Below, piece after piece: positions 1-7,340 of a stretch of DNA of 64,000 nucleotides. Location of the stretch: contig CAZPBS010000002.1 in the NCBI GenBank assembly GCA_964584925.1, positions 19,972-83,971 of the forward strand, written 5' to 3'. Origin of the DNA: Pontimonas sp964584925. Lineage in GTDB: Bacteria; Actinomycetota; Actinomycetes; Actinomycetales; Microbacteriaceae. The translations under genes were made by a program, and so were the position numbers. How positions within the stretch are numbered: the first letter of the stretch is position 1; every line of letters starts with the position of its first letter. Under the pieces are notes generated by a model. It was given only the letters and a program-made list of their open reading frames with translations. It ran no database searches and was not told the DNA's origin.

Positions 1-1
1 C

Positions 2-763
2 GAAGTGGATGCGGAGCTCGCCCGCTCGTGGGTGTGGTCATTGGCCGAAGGGGGGATGGCCGGGTCTTCGTTGCGTCGCAAAGTCTCTGCTCTGAAAGGC
101 TTTACCGCTTGGATGGCCCGTGAGGGTCACACCGATGGTGATGTGGGAATTCGACTGCGTGCTCCGGGAGCCTCTCGATCGCTTCCTCGGGTATTAACCA
201 GGCGCCACATGGAGGAGATTTTCCAGTCTTTGCAGACCCACGCCGACACGGGGGATCCCGTCGCAATTCGAGATCTCGCCATAGTGGAAGTCCTCTACGC
301 CAGCGCTATCCGAGTCAGCGAACTTGTCGGGCTCATGCTCGAAGGCGTCGATCTTGAGTCCCGCACATTGCGAGTGGTGGGCAAGGGAAACAAAGAGCGG
401 ATGGTGCCCCTCGGCGCACCCGCTGTGTCAGCACTGCGTCGCTACCTCGATCATGCGAGGGGGACACTCCTGGGCGAGGGGCAGAGCTCCGTGATGTTTC
501 TCTCGACCCGAGGAAAGCCCCTTGGTCAGCGCAGTGTGTACCAGGTAGTGGCCACGCTTCTGGCTGATATTCCGGGTGTGGGACCGCTGGGCCCTCACAC
601 CCTGCGCCACACTGCTGCCACCCACCTCCTCGATGGTGGCGCTGATTTGCGCAGCGTCCAGGAGCTACTGGGGCACGCGTCACTGGGAACCACGCAGATC
701 TATACCCACGTCTCCAACGAGCGTCTCACTGAGGCCTACCAGCAAGCTCACCCTCGGGCGTAG
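2..763 (+). CDS. xerC: Tyrosine recombinase XerC, 5' end missing
   Basis: Site-specific recombinase that resolves chromosome dimers at dif together with XerD. The reading frame is open from the first bases, so about 50 N-terminal residues lie outside the window (the family is about 300 aa; 252 aa follow the first in-window GTG at 5). Counting from that GTG, the catalytic set is complete: R103 in IRVSELVGL, K127 in VGKGNKER, H198 and R201 in HTLRH, H224 in LGHASLGTT and nucleophile Y233 in IYTHV. The N-terminal part is the SAM-like core-binding domain. XerC is preferred over XerD or a phage integrase because an M23 peptidase gene adjoins it, as near xerC in other actinobacteria, and no phage genes are present. 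Its stop region overlaps the convergent M23 gene by 16 bp. Confidence 0.88.
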   Translation, partial: EVDAELARSWVWSLAEGGMAGSSLRRKVSALKGFTAWMAREGHTDGDVGIRLRAPGASRSLPRVLTRRHMEEIFQSLQTHADTGDPVAIRDLAIVEVLYASAIRVSELVGLMLEGVDLESRTLRVVGKGNKERMVPLGAPAVSALRRYLDHARGTLLGEGQSSVMFLSTRGKPLGQRSVYQVVATLLADIPGVGPLGPHTLRHTAATHLLDGGADLRSVQELLGHASLGTTQIYTHVSNERLTEAYQQAHPRA

Positions 764-1239
764 TCGCCCAGAGGCAGCAAGACACTGCGCTGGAGAATCC
801 CTAACTCGCGCCTGGCGGAGCGATACTCGCCACCCTCTCGGAGCCCGAGGTGCAGGCACAGTTGGGGGCAATGTCCGGGTTGGACGGTGGCAATCAGGTC
901 ACCGGCCTTCACCCGATCTCCCAGCGTCACCAGAGACTCCACCGGTTCCATGCTGATGAGGATTCCCTCCGGAGTTCGAAGGGTCAACACACCTCGGGTG
1001 GCGACCAGCCCGCTAAAGCTCACCACACCTGTCGCGGGGGCAACAATGTTGGCTCCAGAGGCTGCGAGGTCGAGACCGCGGTGGCCTGGACCCCAGGGAG
1101 TGCTGGGCGCGCGGAAATCTCGCAAGACTTTCTGGTCGCCTTCGGTGGGCCACTCCCAGATCGCATCAGGGATGGGAGGGAGTAGCACAAGAAGGACAAG
1201 CAGCAAGGCGCCAGGAATCATCCCTGCAGTGTGAGGCAT
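748..1239 (-). CDS. M23 (LytM-type) peptidase, exported
   Basis: Predicted cell-wall peptidase of 163 aa. An N-terminal hydrophobic stretch (about residues 9-25) looks like a signal peptide or anchor. The M23 domain follows, with a HxxxD zinc motif in GHRGLDLA, a lysostaphin-like beta fold (GDRVKAGDLIATV) and the C-terminal LHLGLREG. The first His of the usual HxH motif is a Cys here (CLH), which I recall as common in the actinobacterial members near xerC/rpsB. Start at 1239 (ATG); an internal ATG at 1221, preceded at 6 nt by CACACT, is a credible leaderless alternative giving 157 aa. The open frame continues far upstream (to 1746) but overlaps zupT and lacks protein-like sequence there. Convergent with xerC. 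Confidence 0.8.
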   Translation of the reverse strand: MPHTAGMIPGALLLVLLVLLPPIPDAIWEWPTEGDQKVLRDFRAPSTPWGPGHRGLDLAASGANIVAPATGVVSFSGLVATRGVLTLRTPEGILISMEPVESLVTLGDRVKAGDLIATVQPGHCPQLCLHLGLREGGEYRSARRELGILQRSVLLPLGDYARG

Positions 1240-1332
1240 GCTGTGGGGTTGCGTCAGCGCCCCGGAGTGTGTGGTGGATTTTCGGGGTGGAGCGAGGGAG
1301 CTGGACAACTGCGCTGATACTGTCAGAACACC

Positions 1333-2151
1333 ATGGAATCTGCGGTCCTCTTTGCCTTTCTCGTGACCCTCGGCGCTGGTCTTGCCACCGCTGTGGGTGC
1401 TGGTGTGGGCCTGTTTGCCAAGCACACAAATCGGCACTTTTTGGCAGTTGCCCTGGGTTTTTCTGCCGGAGTGATGATCTACGTCTCGTTCGTCGAGATT
1501 CTTCCCAAAGCAGGGGACTACATCGCCCAGAGCTCGGGAGATTTCGCGGGGGCGATGACGACAGCGGGAGCATTTCTCGCCGGCCTGGCAGGGATGGCGC
1601 TGATGTATCGGCTCATCCCCGACCTCGAGCACCCTGAGCTGACGAACCCACAGACCAAGCTTCCAGGGGAAGAAGGACCCGTGCTTGTCGCCGATAGGCT
1701 GCTGTTCAAAGCGGGCCTCGGGGTTGCCCTGGCGGTGACGTTGCACAACTTTCCGGAAGGAATGGCCACGTTCTTCCTCACCCTTGATGATCCTCAGGTG
1801 GGAATCTCGGTCGCCTTAGCGATTGCGATTCACAACATCCCTGAGGGAATTGCGGTAGTCGTCCCGATCTACTACGCGACGCGGAATCGTAAGCTCGCGT
1901 TTGGTTTTGGTGCGCTCTCCGGCCTTGCGGAGCCACTGGGAGCCATCATTGGCTACGCGATTCTCCGGCCGTTCATCACGGACCAAGTATTGGGAATCGT
2001 GTTTGCGGTGGTGGCGGGCATCATGGTCTACATCTCGATTGACAGTCTTCTCCCCGCTGCACGGCAATATGGCAATGCCCACCTTGCCATCTACGGCATG
2101 ATTGCCGGCATGGCGGTGATGGCAGCCTCTCTCGTGCTGTTCATGGTCTAG
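1333..2151 (+). CDS. zupT: ZIP family divalent metal transporter
   Basis: Cytoplasmic-membrane importer of zinc and other divalent cations, 272 aa with about eight hydrophobic segments. The two hallmark ZIP motifs are clear: HNFPEG at residues 138-143 (helix IV) and HNIPEG at 167-172 (helix V), both metal-binding, the second followed by a run of helices ending at the C-terminus. Length equals bacterial ZupT. ATG at 1333; GATACT lies 11 nt upstream and could be its -10 with a very short leader. The nearest gene upstream is divergent, the next downstream is the oppositely oriented tRNA-Leu, so zupT is probably a single-gene unit. No metal-responsive operator could be recognised. Confidence 0.93.
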   Translation: MESAVLFAFLVTLGAGLATAVGAGVGLFAKHTNRHFLAVALGFSAGVMIYVSFVEILPKAGDYIAQSSGDFAGAMTTAGAFLAGLAGMALMYRLIPDLEHPELTNPQTKLPGEEGPVLVADRLLFKAGLGVALAVTLHNFPEGMATFFLTLDDPQVGISVALAIAIHNIPEGIAVVVPIYYATRNRKLAFGFGALSGLAEPLGAIIGYAILRPFITDQVLGIVFAVVAGIMVYISIDSLLPAARQYGNAHLAIYGMIAGMAVMAASLVLFMV

Positions 2152-2160
2152 AGCATCGAG

Positions 2161-2242
2161 TGCGGAAGAAGGGACTTGAACCCTTACGCCCGAAGGCACA
2201 GGAACCTAAATCCTGCGTGTCTGCCAATTTCACCACTCCCGC
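2161..2242 (-). tRNA. tRNA-Leu (anticodon UAG)
   Basis: 82 nt class II tRNA read on the minus strand. The acceptor stem GCGGGAG pairs with CTTCCGC (one G-U), the anticodon loop is TTTAGGT giving UAG, the variable arm is long (TGCCTTCGGGCG) and the T arm contains GGTTCAAGTCC. It reads CUA/CUG-type leucine codons. The 3' CCA is not encoded (the next bases are CTC), so CCA must be added post-transcriptionally. It lies 23 bp after the pepP stop but has its own TACACT box. Confidence 0.95.
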
Positions 2243-2253
2243 TGGCGTCTCCC

Positions 2254-2259
2254 AGTGTA
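2254..2259 (-). promoter_or_regulatory. -10 box of tRNA-Leu
   Basis: TACACT on the minus strand, 11 nt before the mature tRNA 5' end, which predicts a 4-5 nt 5' leader for RNase P to remove. The same spacing is found before the initiator tRNA at 23522. No convincing -35 was seen. Confidence 0.6.
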
Positions 2260-2265
2260 CTGAGG

Positions 2266-3714
2266 CTAGGCGCGAAGCCAGGCTTCGATTTCGCTGGCGG
2301 TGCGAGGAATCGCTGCCGAGAGGTTGAGCGCTCCGGTCTCAGTAACAAGGATGTTGTCCTCGAGGCGAACGCCAATACCCCTCCACTCGGGGGGAACGCT
2401 TTCATCATCGGGCTGGAAATACAGGCCCGGCTCAATGGTGAACACCATGCCAGGCTCCAGCACACCCTCGAGATACATCTCGCGTCTCGCCTGGGCGCAA
2501 TCGTGCACATCCAGGCCTAGGTGGTGGCTGGTGCCATGAATCATGTAGCGACGGTGGTGTTGGCCCTCCGGAGCCAGAGCCTCGTCGAGCCCCACCGGGA
2601 GGAACCCCCACTCGTACACCTTCGCAGCGATGACCGCCATTGCGGCCTGGTGAATCTCTCGGAATATCGCACCCGGCGTGACGACCTGGAACGCGGCATC
2701 CGCCGCCTCCACCACTGCGTCATAGACAAGACGTTGTGTCGGGGTGAACGTTCCTGACACCGGGAGGGTGCGGGTGATGTCTGCGGTGTAGAGAGAGTCT
2801 CTCTCGACACCGGCATCGATGAGCAGAAGGTCCCCGGGGCTCACCGGGCCATCATTGGTCACCCAGTGCAAGATGCAGGCGTGAGAGCCACTGGCGGCAA
2901 TGGTGCCATACCCGACATCGTTGCCCTCGAGTCTTGCTCGTGCATGGAAAGCGCCCTCAACGATGCGCTCTCCTCGAGGATGTCCGATGGCAGCGGGAAG
3001 CGCGTCAATGATGTCCTGAAAGCCCCGATGGGTTCCCGCAACGGCCTCTTGGAGCTCTTTAATCTCGTAGTCATCTTTGACCAGTCGCATTTCGCTGATG
3101 ACCTCGGCGAGGCGATCATCAGCGCTCGAGTCCTCGGTGCCGCGTCGGTCTCTGAGTTCTCGGGTGAGCTGCTCCTCGGCGTCGGCGGTGATGGCACTGC
3201 TTTCCAGATCGAGATCCGCCAGTGACCACTCCGCCACGTCACGGGTGCCAAGGCCGAGCCAGATTCCTACGTCACGCAGGCCCGGACGCCGACCGGTCCA
3301 AAATTCACCGAGAGCCGGGTTGGCATAAAACTCGTCGCTGGTGCGAGGGGCGGGTGGCAACACAAAGAGTTGCCAATGGTGAGCATCACCGTCGGGAGTT
3401 CCCAGCAAAATGCTGCCGGGTGTAGTCCTCGACCCCCACCCGGTGAGGTAGGCGAAAGCAGTATGGGGGCGGTAGGGGTAATCCGTATCGTTGGAGCGCA
3501 CTCGGGTTGACCCTGCGGGGATGATGAGCGTCACCCCCGGGAATTCTGCACTGAGCTTCTCTCGTCTCTGTGCCACACGGGGAGCGTGCTCGAGAGGGTG
3601 TGGGGTGGGCGAATCGGGAGCACTCCAGCCGGTGTGAATAAAGTCACGAAAAGCCTCTGAGATGGGGGTAGTGGAGCGATTCTCCCGGGGTTCTGAAGAG
3701 GAAGGCTCGGCCAT
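2266..3714 (-). CDS. pepP: Xaa-Pro aminopeptidase (aminopeptidase P, M24B)
   Basis: Cytoplasmic dimetal peptidase that removes N-terminal residues preceding proline; 482 aa, close to the usual 450-500. An N-terminal aminopeptidase-P domain (about 50-190) precedes the pita-bread M24 domain. Metal ligands are visible in order: the first Asp in LLIDAGVE, the second in YTADITRTLP, His in HGTSHHLGLDVHD, Glu in FTIEPGLY and Glu in GVRLEDNILVT. Start ATG at 3714; CAGACT sits exactly 6 nt upstream, a weak form of the leaderless promoter pattern seen elsewhere here. Divergent from the PHP gene with 29 bp between starts. Confidence 0.93.
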   Translation of the reverse strand: MAEPSSSEPRENRSTTPISEAFRDFIHTGWSAPDSPTPHPLEHAPRVAQRREKLSAEFPGVTLIIPAGSTRVRSNDTDYPYRPHTAFAYLTGWGSRTTPGSILLGTPDGDAHHWQLFVLPPAPRTSDEFYANPALGEFWTGRRPGLRDVGIWLGLGTRDVAEWSLADLDLESSAITADAEEQLTRELRDRRGTEDSSADDRLAEVISEMRLVKDDYEIKELQEAVAGTHRGFQDIIDALPAAIGHPRGERIVEGAFHARARLEGNDVGYGTIAASGSHACILHWVTNDGPVSPGDLLLIDAGVERDSLYTADITRTLPVSGTFTPTQRLVYDAVVEAADAAFQVVTPGAIFREIHQAAMAVIAAKVYEWGFLPVGLDEALAPEGQHHRRYMIHGTSHHLGLDVHDCAQARREMYLEGVLEPGMVFTIEPGLYFQPDDESVPPEWRGIGVRLEDNILVTETGALNLSAAIPRTASEIEAWLRA

Positions 3715-3731
3715 ATCTCTAGTCTGGCACC

Positions 3732-3737
3732 TAGCAT
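3732..3737 (+). promoter_or_regulatory. -10 box, leaderless PHP gene
   Basis: TAGCAT followed by 6 nt and the GTG start at 3744, so the transcript should begin at the start codon. The GGAGG at 3738-3742 is only one base from the GTG, too close to serve as a ribosome binding site. Confidence 0.6.
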
Positions 3738-3743
3738 GGAGGC

Positions 3744-4637
3744 GTGCCAGCAGTTATCGACCTCCACGCTCACACCACTGCTTCCGATGGTGATGACCGG
3801 CCCGCAGAGTTGATAGCTCACGCCATAGCGTCGGGTATTGATGTTCTTGCCCTGACCGATCACGACACCATGAGCGGGCTTCCAGAAGCCGCGGAAGCGG
3901 TGTCTGGCTCGGGCATGATGCTGATTCCAGGGATTGAGCTGAGCGCCCAAGTCATTGATGAGGAAGCGGGAGCGATTCCCCGCAGCGTCCACCTCCTGGG
4001 GTATGGAGTGGATGCGACCAATGCTGTCCTGGCGGGCGAAATGGAGAAGATTCGCTCCCACCGCGATGACCGCCTGAGGTTGATGGTGGAGAAGCTTGCC
4101 AGCGATTATGACCTGAGTTGGGAAGAGGTGAGCCAGGCGATGCCGCCTGGGGCGACCCCCGGTCGACCCCATATTGCTCAGGTGCTGATCGACAAAGGAT
4201 ATTTTCCAGACACCAGTGCAGCGTTTGCCGGGCCCCTGCGTGCTGATGGCCCCTACCACGTCCCCCATTACGCCCCGAGACTGCATCGCGCCCTTCAGGT
4301 GATTGTGGAGGCGGGCGGTGTTCCGGTGCTTGCTCACCCGTATACGGGTGCCCGCTCTGGCGCAGTACGACACGACCAAGCACTCTCTCGAGTCTTGGAG
4401 GATTATCAGGTGTTTGTGGAATCCGGCCTCGCGGGGCTAGAGATCAACCACCGAGAGAACACGGACGAGGGCAAAGAGGTCTTGCGGGCGGTCGCGTCCG
4501 AGTACTCGCTCATTGTCACCGGGTCCAGTGATTATCACGGCACCAGAAAGCCCAACCAGCTGGGGGAGAACACCACGGAGGAATCTCAGCTCGAGCGTAT
4601 CCTCGAGCAGGCCACCGGGATCGCGCCGATTAGCTAG
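3744..4637 (+). CDS. PHP-domain phosphoesterase (RNase AM / nucleotide phosphatase type)
   Basis: 297 aa metal-dependent phosphoesterase of the PHP family, resembling the YciV/TrpH group that hydrolyses 3',5'-bisphosphonucleotides or trims RNA 5' ends; the substrate here is inferred, not shown. Metal-binding motifs: IDLHAHTTASDG at the N-terminus, LTDHDTMSGL (about residue 38), PGIELSAQ (about 61), an HP in PVLAHPYTGA, and SSDYHG near the C-terminus. GTG start at 3744 is supported by the -10 box positioned for leaderless transcription; an ATG at 3736 is out of frame. Ends 8 bp inside the convergent DEAD-box helicase gene. Confidence 0.88.
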   Translation: MPAVIDLHAHTTASDGDDRPAELIAHAIASGIDVLALTDHDTMSGLPEAAEAVSGSGMMLIPGIELSAQVIDEEAGAIPRSVHLLGYGVDATNAVLAGEMEKIRSHRDDRLRLMVEKLASDYDLSWEEVSQAMPPGATPGRPHIAQVLIDKGYFPDTSAAFAGPLRADGPYHVPHYAPRLHRALQVIVEAGGVPVLAHPYTGARSGAVRHDQALSRVLEDYQVFVESGLAGLEINHRENTDEGKEVLRAVASEYSLIVTGSSDYHGTRKPNQLGENTTEESQLERILEQATGIAPIS

Positions 4638-5964
4638 AGGTCGTGCGGCGACGCTGACGGGTCCGAGCTCGGCCCCGGGTGTCACCCTGGTCGGAGGGAT
4701 CGTGGGCGCGGGGGTTCTTCTGCGGCTCCCGGGGAGTTCGCGGGGGCTGCCCCGCACGCTTTTCCTTCTGGGGGATGGGTGTCGGTTTGAGGCGACCCTT
4801 GGTCCCCGGTGCGATCTTGAGATCCTCAAACAGGTGAGGGGAGGAGGAGTAGGTCTCCACGGGTTCCGGAATACCCATCTCCAGAGCTTTGTTGATGAGC
4901 GCCCACTTGTGGAGGTCATCCCAATCCACGAACGTCACCGCGATACCGGTTTTTCCGGCGCGACCGGTGCGGCCCACGCGGTGCAAATACGCTTTGTCGT
5001 CCTCGGGGATGGTGTGGTTGATGACGTGGGTGACATCATCCACATCGATACCGCGGGCAGCGACATCGGTGGCGATGAGGACATCTTTCTTGCCCGCTTT
5101 GAAACCGGCCATGGAACGCTCACGAGCGTCCTGACTCATGTCACCGTGGACCGAGCCAGCGGAGAAACCGCGGTCGTTGAGCTCCTCCATGAGGCGCGCT
5201 GCGGCGCGCTTGGTGCGGGTGAAGATGACGGTCTTGCCGCGACCCTCGGACTGGAGGATGCGGCCAATGACCTCGTCCTTGTCCATTTGGTGAGCGCGAT
5301 AGACAAAGTGCTCAATGTTGGCCTGGGTCAGGCTCTCATCGGGGTCCGAGGCGCGGATGTGGATGGGCTTCTGCATGAAACGCCTCGCCAGTGTCACCAC
5401 AGGACCCGGCATGGTGGCCGAGAAGAGCATGGTGTGACGAGTGGCCGGTGTTTGCGAGAACAACTTCTCTACATCGGGGAGGAAACCCAGATCCAACATC
5501 TTGTCGGCTTCGTCCAAGACCATCACCTGGATGTCCTTGAACGAAATCAACCGTTGGGACGCCAAATCCAAAAGGCGACCGGGTGTTCCCACCACAATCT
5601 GGGCGCCCGCTTGAATCTGCTCAATCTGGCCCTCATACGCTTTGCCGCCATAAATCGAGACCACGGTGGTGGAACGATTCTTGGTCGCCAATTCCATGTC
5701 CTCGGTGACCTGGACGGCGAGTTCCCTCGTGGGAACCACGATCAGGGCCTTGACGCCCTTCTCGGGGTCAAGACCTAAGCGTTGAATGAGAGGGAGGCCA
5801 AAACCGAAGGTTTTGCCTGTTCCCGTCTTGGCCTGACCAATAATGTCTTGGCCAGTGAGGGCAATGGGGATGGTTTGTTCCTGAATAGGAAAAGGTTCGA
5901 TGATGCTTTTGCTAGCAAGCGCCTCGACCAGGTCGGCTTCGATACCGAGGTCGGAAAAATTCAC
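4630..5964 (-). CDS. DEAD-box ATP-dependent RNA helicase
   Basis: 444 aa RNA helicase of the RhlE/DeaD type acting on structured RNA or ribosome assembly. Motifs in order: Q motif PFPIQEQTIPIAL, Walker A AKTGTGKT, PTRELA, DEAD in VLDEADKM, SAT in FSATMPG, ARGIDV and HRVGRTGR. After the helicase core comes a basic, proline- and arginine-rich tail of about 60 residues ending QRRRTTSS, typical of RNA-binding extensions. GTG start at 5964 with AAGGA about 10 nt upstream. The gene order DEAD helicase, ferritin-like protein, DUF3107 is familiar from Microbacteriaceae. Long open frames on the opposite strand are shadows. Confidence 0.93.
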   Translation of the reverse strand: MNFSDLGIEADLVEALASKSIIEPFPIQEQTIPIALTGQDIIGQAKTGTGKTFGFGLPLIQRLGLDPEKGVKALIVVPTRELAVQVTEDMELATKNRSTTVVSIYGGKAYEGQIEQIQAGAQIVVGTPGRLLDLASQRLISFKDIQVMVLDEADKMLDLGFLPDVEKLFSQTPATRHTMLFSATMPGPVVTLARRFMQKPIHIRASDPDESLTQANIEHFVYRAHQMDKDEVIGRILQSEGRGKTVIFTRTKRAAARLMEELNDRGFSAGSVHGDMSQDARERSMAGFKAGKKDVLIATDVAARGIDVDDVTHVINHTIPEDDKAYLHRVGRTGRAGKTGIAVTFVDWDDLHKWALINKALEMGIPEPVETYSSSPHLFEDLKIAPGTKGRLKPTPIPQKEKRAGQPPRTPREPQKNPRAHDPSDQGDTRGRARTRQRRRTTSS

Positions 5965-6043
5965 GTGTAAGGGGATCCTTTTGTTCTCTAATGTCTCCCC
6001 AGTCTAGAGGGTGGAGACTATGAGCGAACAGTCTGCTGGTAGC

Positions 6044-6049
6044 TAAGCT
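6044..6049 (+). promoter_or_regulatory. -10 box, leaderless ferritin-like gene
   Basis: TAAGCT, 6 nt, then ATG at 6056; no Shine-Dalgarno sequence in the gap. Confidence 0.6.
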
Positions 6050-6055
6050 GGGTCA

Positions 6056-6778
6056 ATGCCGTGGTGGTCGTGGAAAAAGAAAAAGGCCGATCGGCCTGCG
6101 TTCTCCATTACCCCACGCGATGACGAGAGTGCCGCGTCCAAAGTCGATCTGGGAGCTCTAGCACCCCCGTTGGCGGACTATCTTGCGGGAGCATGTGTCC
6201 TGCAGCAGGCTCTCGCCTCGAAACTTTCGGTGCTCGCGGGTGGGGCATGGGGGTCCGAGGACGCCGATGATCTGGGGCTCGCCTCCGGTCGCGCGATGGA
6301 CCGCTATCGACGTCTTCGCACGATGCTCGAGGACTATGTGGAAGACGTGGCTGCCGCTCTTTCGGGTCCCCGGGACCGGCTTGCTGCGCACCTGGATCGC
6401 CTAGAGAGCACCCGCTGGTACGAAGGAGTGGGCACCGCTTACGTGGTGACCGGCTTCACGAGAGATTTTTGGCACCGCCTTGCGACGGGTTTCGACCCTG
6501 AGGTGACGACAGTGCTCCAGGACATCCTGAAGGACGAGGGCGATGAGGACTTGATGGCCGGCGTGCTAGAGCGGTTTCTCGCCGTTGACGGGCGGTATTC
6601 CTCGCGGTTGAGCCTGTGGTGTCGTCGTTTGGTGGGGGACACCATGTTGATCTGCCGTGATGCTCTCTCAGAGGCCGCCATGTCTCACGTGGACGCGGAG
6701 GTCCGACTAGAACCGGTGCTCACCGATGTGGTGGCGCTGCACACGAGGCGATTGGATCGCCTCGGTCTCACCGCTTAG
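6056..6778 (+). CDS. Ferritin-like-fold protein
   Basis: 240 aa, alpha-helical by composition, no signal peptide. By similarity of sequence and position to Microbacteriaceae proteins it belongs to the ferritin-like-fold (MiaE-like) family; homologues sit between a DEAD-box helicase and a DUF3107 gene as here. Candidate helix-borne acidic residues include those in YRRLRTMLEDYVEDV (about residues 83-97), and LAGACVLQQALASKLSVLAG (about 43-62) looks like a first helix. I cannot identify a complete EXXH di-iron set with confidence, so metal binding and catalysis are unproven. Leaderless-type start. Its TAG stop shares the tetranucleotide TTAG (6775-6778) with the TAA stop of the convergent membrane protein gene. 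Confidence 0.7.
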   Translation: MPWWSWKKKKADRPAFSITPRDDESAASKVDLGALAPPLADYLAGACVLQQALASKLSVLAGGAWGSEDADDLGLASGRAMDRYRRLRTMLEDYVEDVAAALSGPRDRLAAHLDRLESTRWYEGVGTAYVVTGFTRDFWHRLATGFDPEVTTVLQDILKDEGDEDLMAGVLERFLAVDGRYSSRLSLWCRRLVGDTMLICRDALSEAAMSHVDAEVRLEPVLTDVVALHTRRLDRLGLTA

Positions 6779-7065
6779 GAGCGGGTCAGCTCCGCCCAGA
6801 GGGCTTCATCTGCCGCTTTCCGGCGCTTCGGGAGAACAATCCCGAGCGCTGTGGTGCCCACTAGGGCAAGGCCCAAGGCAATAATCCAGCCCCAGGGTCC
6901 TTCGGCGTCGATACCCACCCAGATGGCGATCAACCACCCGAGAGATCCCAGAATGACACCAGCGGAGGGCATCACGGCAAGACCGTGGAGGTCCCTGCCG
7001 GGGACGATGTAGCGCAGTGCGAGGCCAAGCAAGCCTGCGAAGGTGACGACGAGGACGAGTTCCAT
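6775..7065 (-). CDS. Small membrane protein of unknown function
   Basis: 96 aa with three hydrophobic segments (about residues 2-20, 32-50 and 58-78) and a basic, cytosol-like C-terminus (PKRRKAADEALW). No family could be named. It starts 3 bp after the stop of the DUF3107 gene, on the same strand, so the two are almost certainly one transcript with coupled translation. ATG at 7065. Confidence 0.7.
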   Translation of the reverse strand: MELVLVVTFAGLLGLALRYIVPGRDLHGLAVMPSAGVILGSLGWLIAIWVGIDAEGPWGWIIALGLALVGTTALGIVLPKRRKAADEALWAELTRS

Positions 7066-7068
7066 GGC

Positions 7069-7293
7069 TTAGGGCGCGAAGCCGACCTTGCGGGCTTTCT
7101 CTTGCCCGATCTCCACGAATGCCAGGTTTTTGGCGGGTACCACATAGATGTGGCCCTTCTCGTCTTCCAGGCGCAGCGTTCCGCTGTCCGAACCCACCGA
7201 GTCAGCGATCGCTTTCTCAATCTCGGCAGCAGACTGCGTGGTCTGGAACATCAGTTCCCGGGCAGTGTTCACAATTCCAATGCGTATATCCAC
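7069..7293 (-). CDS. DUF3107 family protein
   Basis: 74 aa soluble protein that matches the small actinobacterial DUF3107 family in length and sequence (MDIRIGIVNTARELMFQT at the start, AKNLAFVEIG near the end). Function is unknown; in actinobacteria it lies near adnAB/UvrD-type helicase genes, as here. GTG start at 7293, with TACGCT 7 nt upstream on the minus strand, so probably leaderless. Divergent from adnA with only 47 bp between start codons, and first gene of a two-gene unit with the small membrane protein. Confidence 0.85.
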   Translation of the reverse strand: MDIRIGIVNTARELMFQTTQSAAEIEKAIADSVGSDSGTLRLEDEKGHIYVVPAKNLAFVEIGQEKARKVGFAP

Positions 7294-7340
7294 GGTGTCT
7301 AGCGTACGACACGTCAGCTGTGTGGATTAGCCTCCAGGGG
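7294..7340. promoter_or_regulatory. Divergent leaderless promoter pair DUF3107 / adnA
   Basis: 47 bp holding two -10 boxes: TACGCT on the minus strand (7301-7306, 7 nt from the GTG at 7293) and TAGCCT on the plus strand (7328-7333, 7 nt from the ATG at 7341). Neither gene has a Shine-Dalgarno sequence. The two RNA polymerase footprints would overlap, so the units may compete. Confidence 0.6.

Noticed and set aside
2..763. Phage or integron integrase
   Set aside because: No phage genes, attachment-site duplication or cassette array nearby; neighbours and motifs fit housekeeping XerC.
1240..1746. Upstream extension of the M23 frame giving a 332 aa protein
   Set aside because: The extra sequence is antisense to zupT, rich in His/Arg/Pro with no domain, and the signal peptide would be internal.
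4513..5778. 421-codon open frame opposite the DEAD-box helicase
   Set aside because: It mirrors the helicase gene, has no recognisable domain and no promoter or ribosome binding site; the helicase motifs on the other strand are complete.
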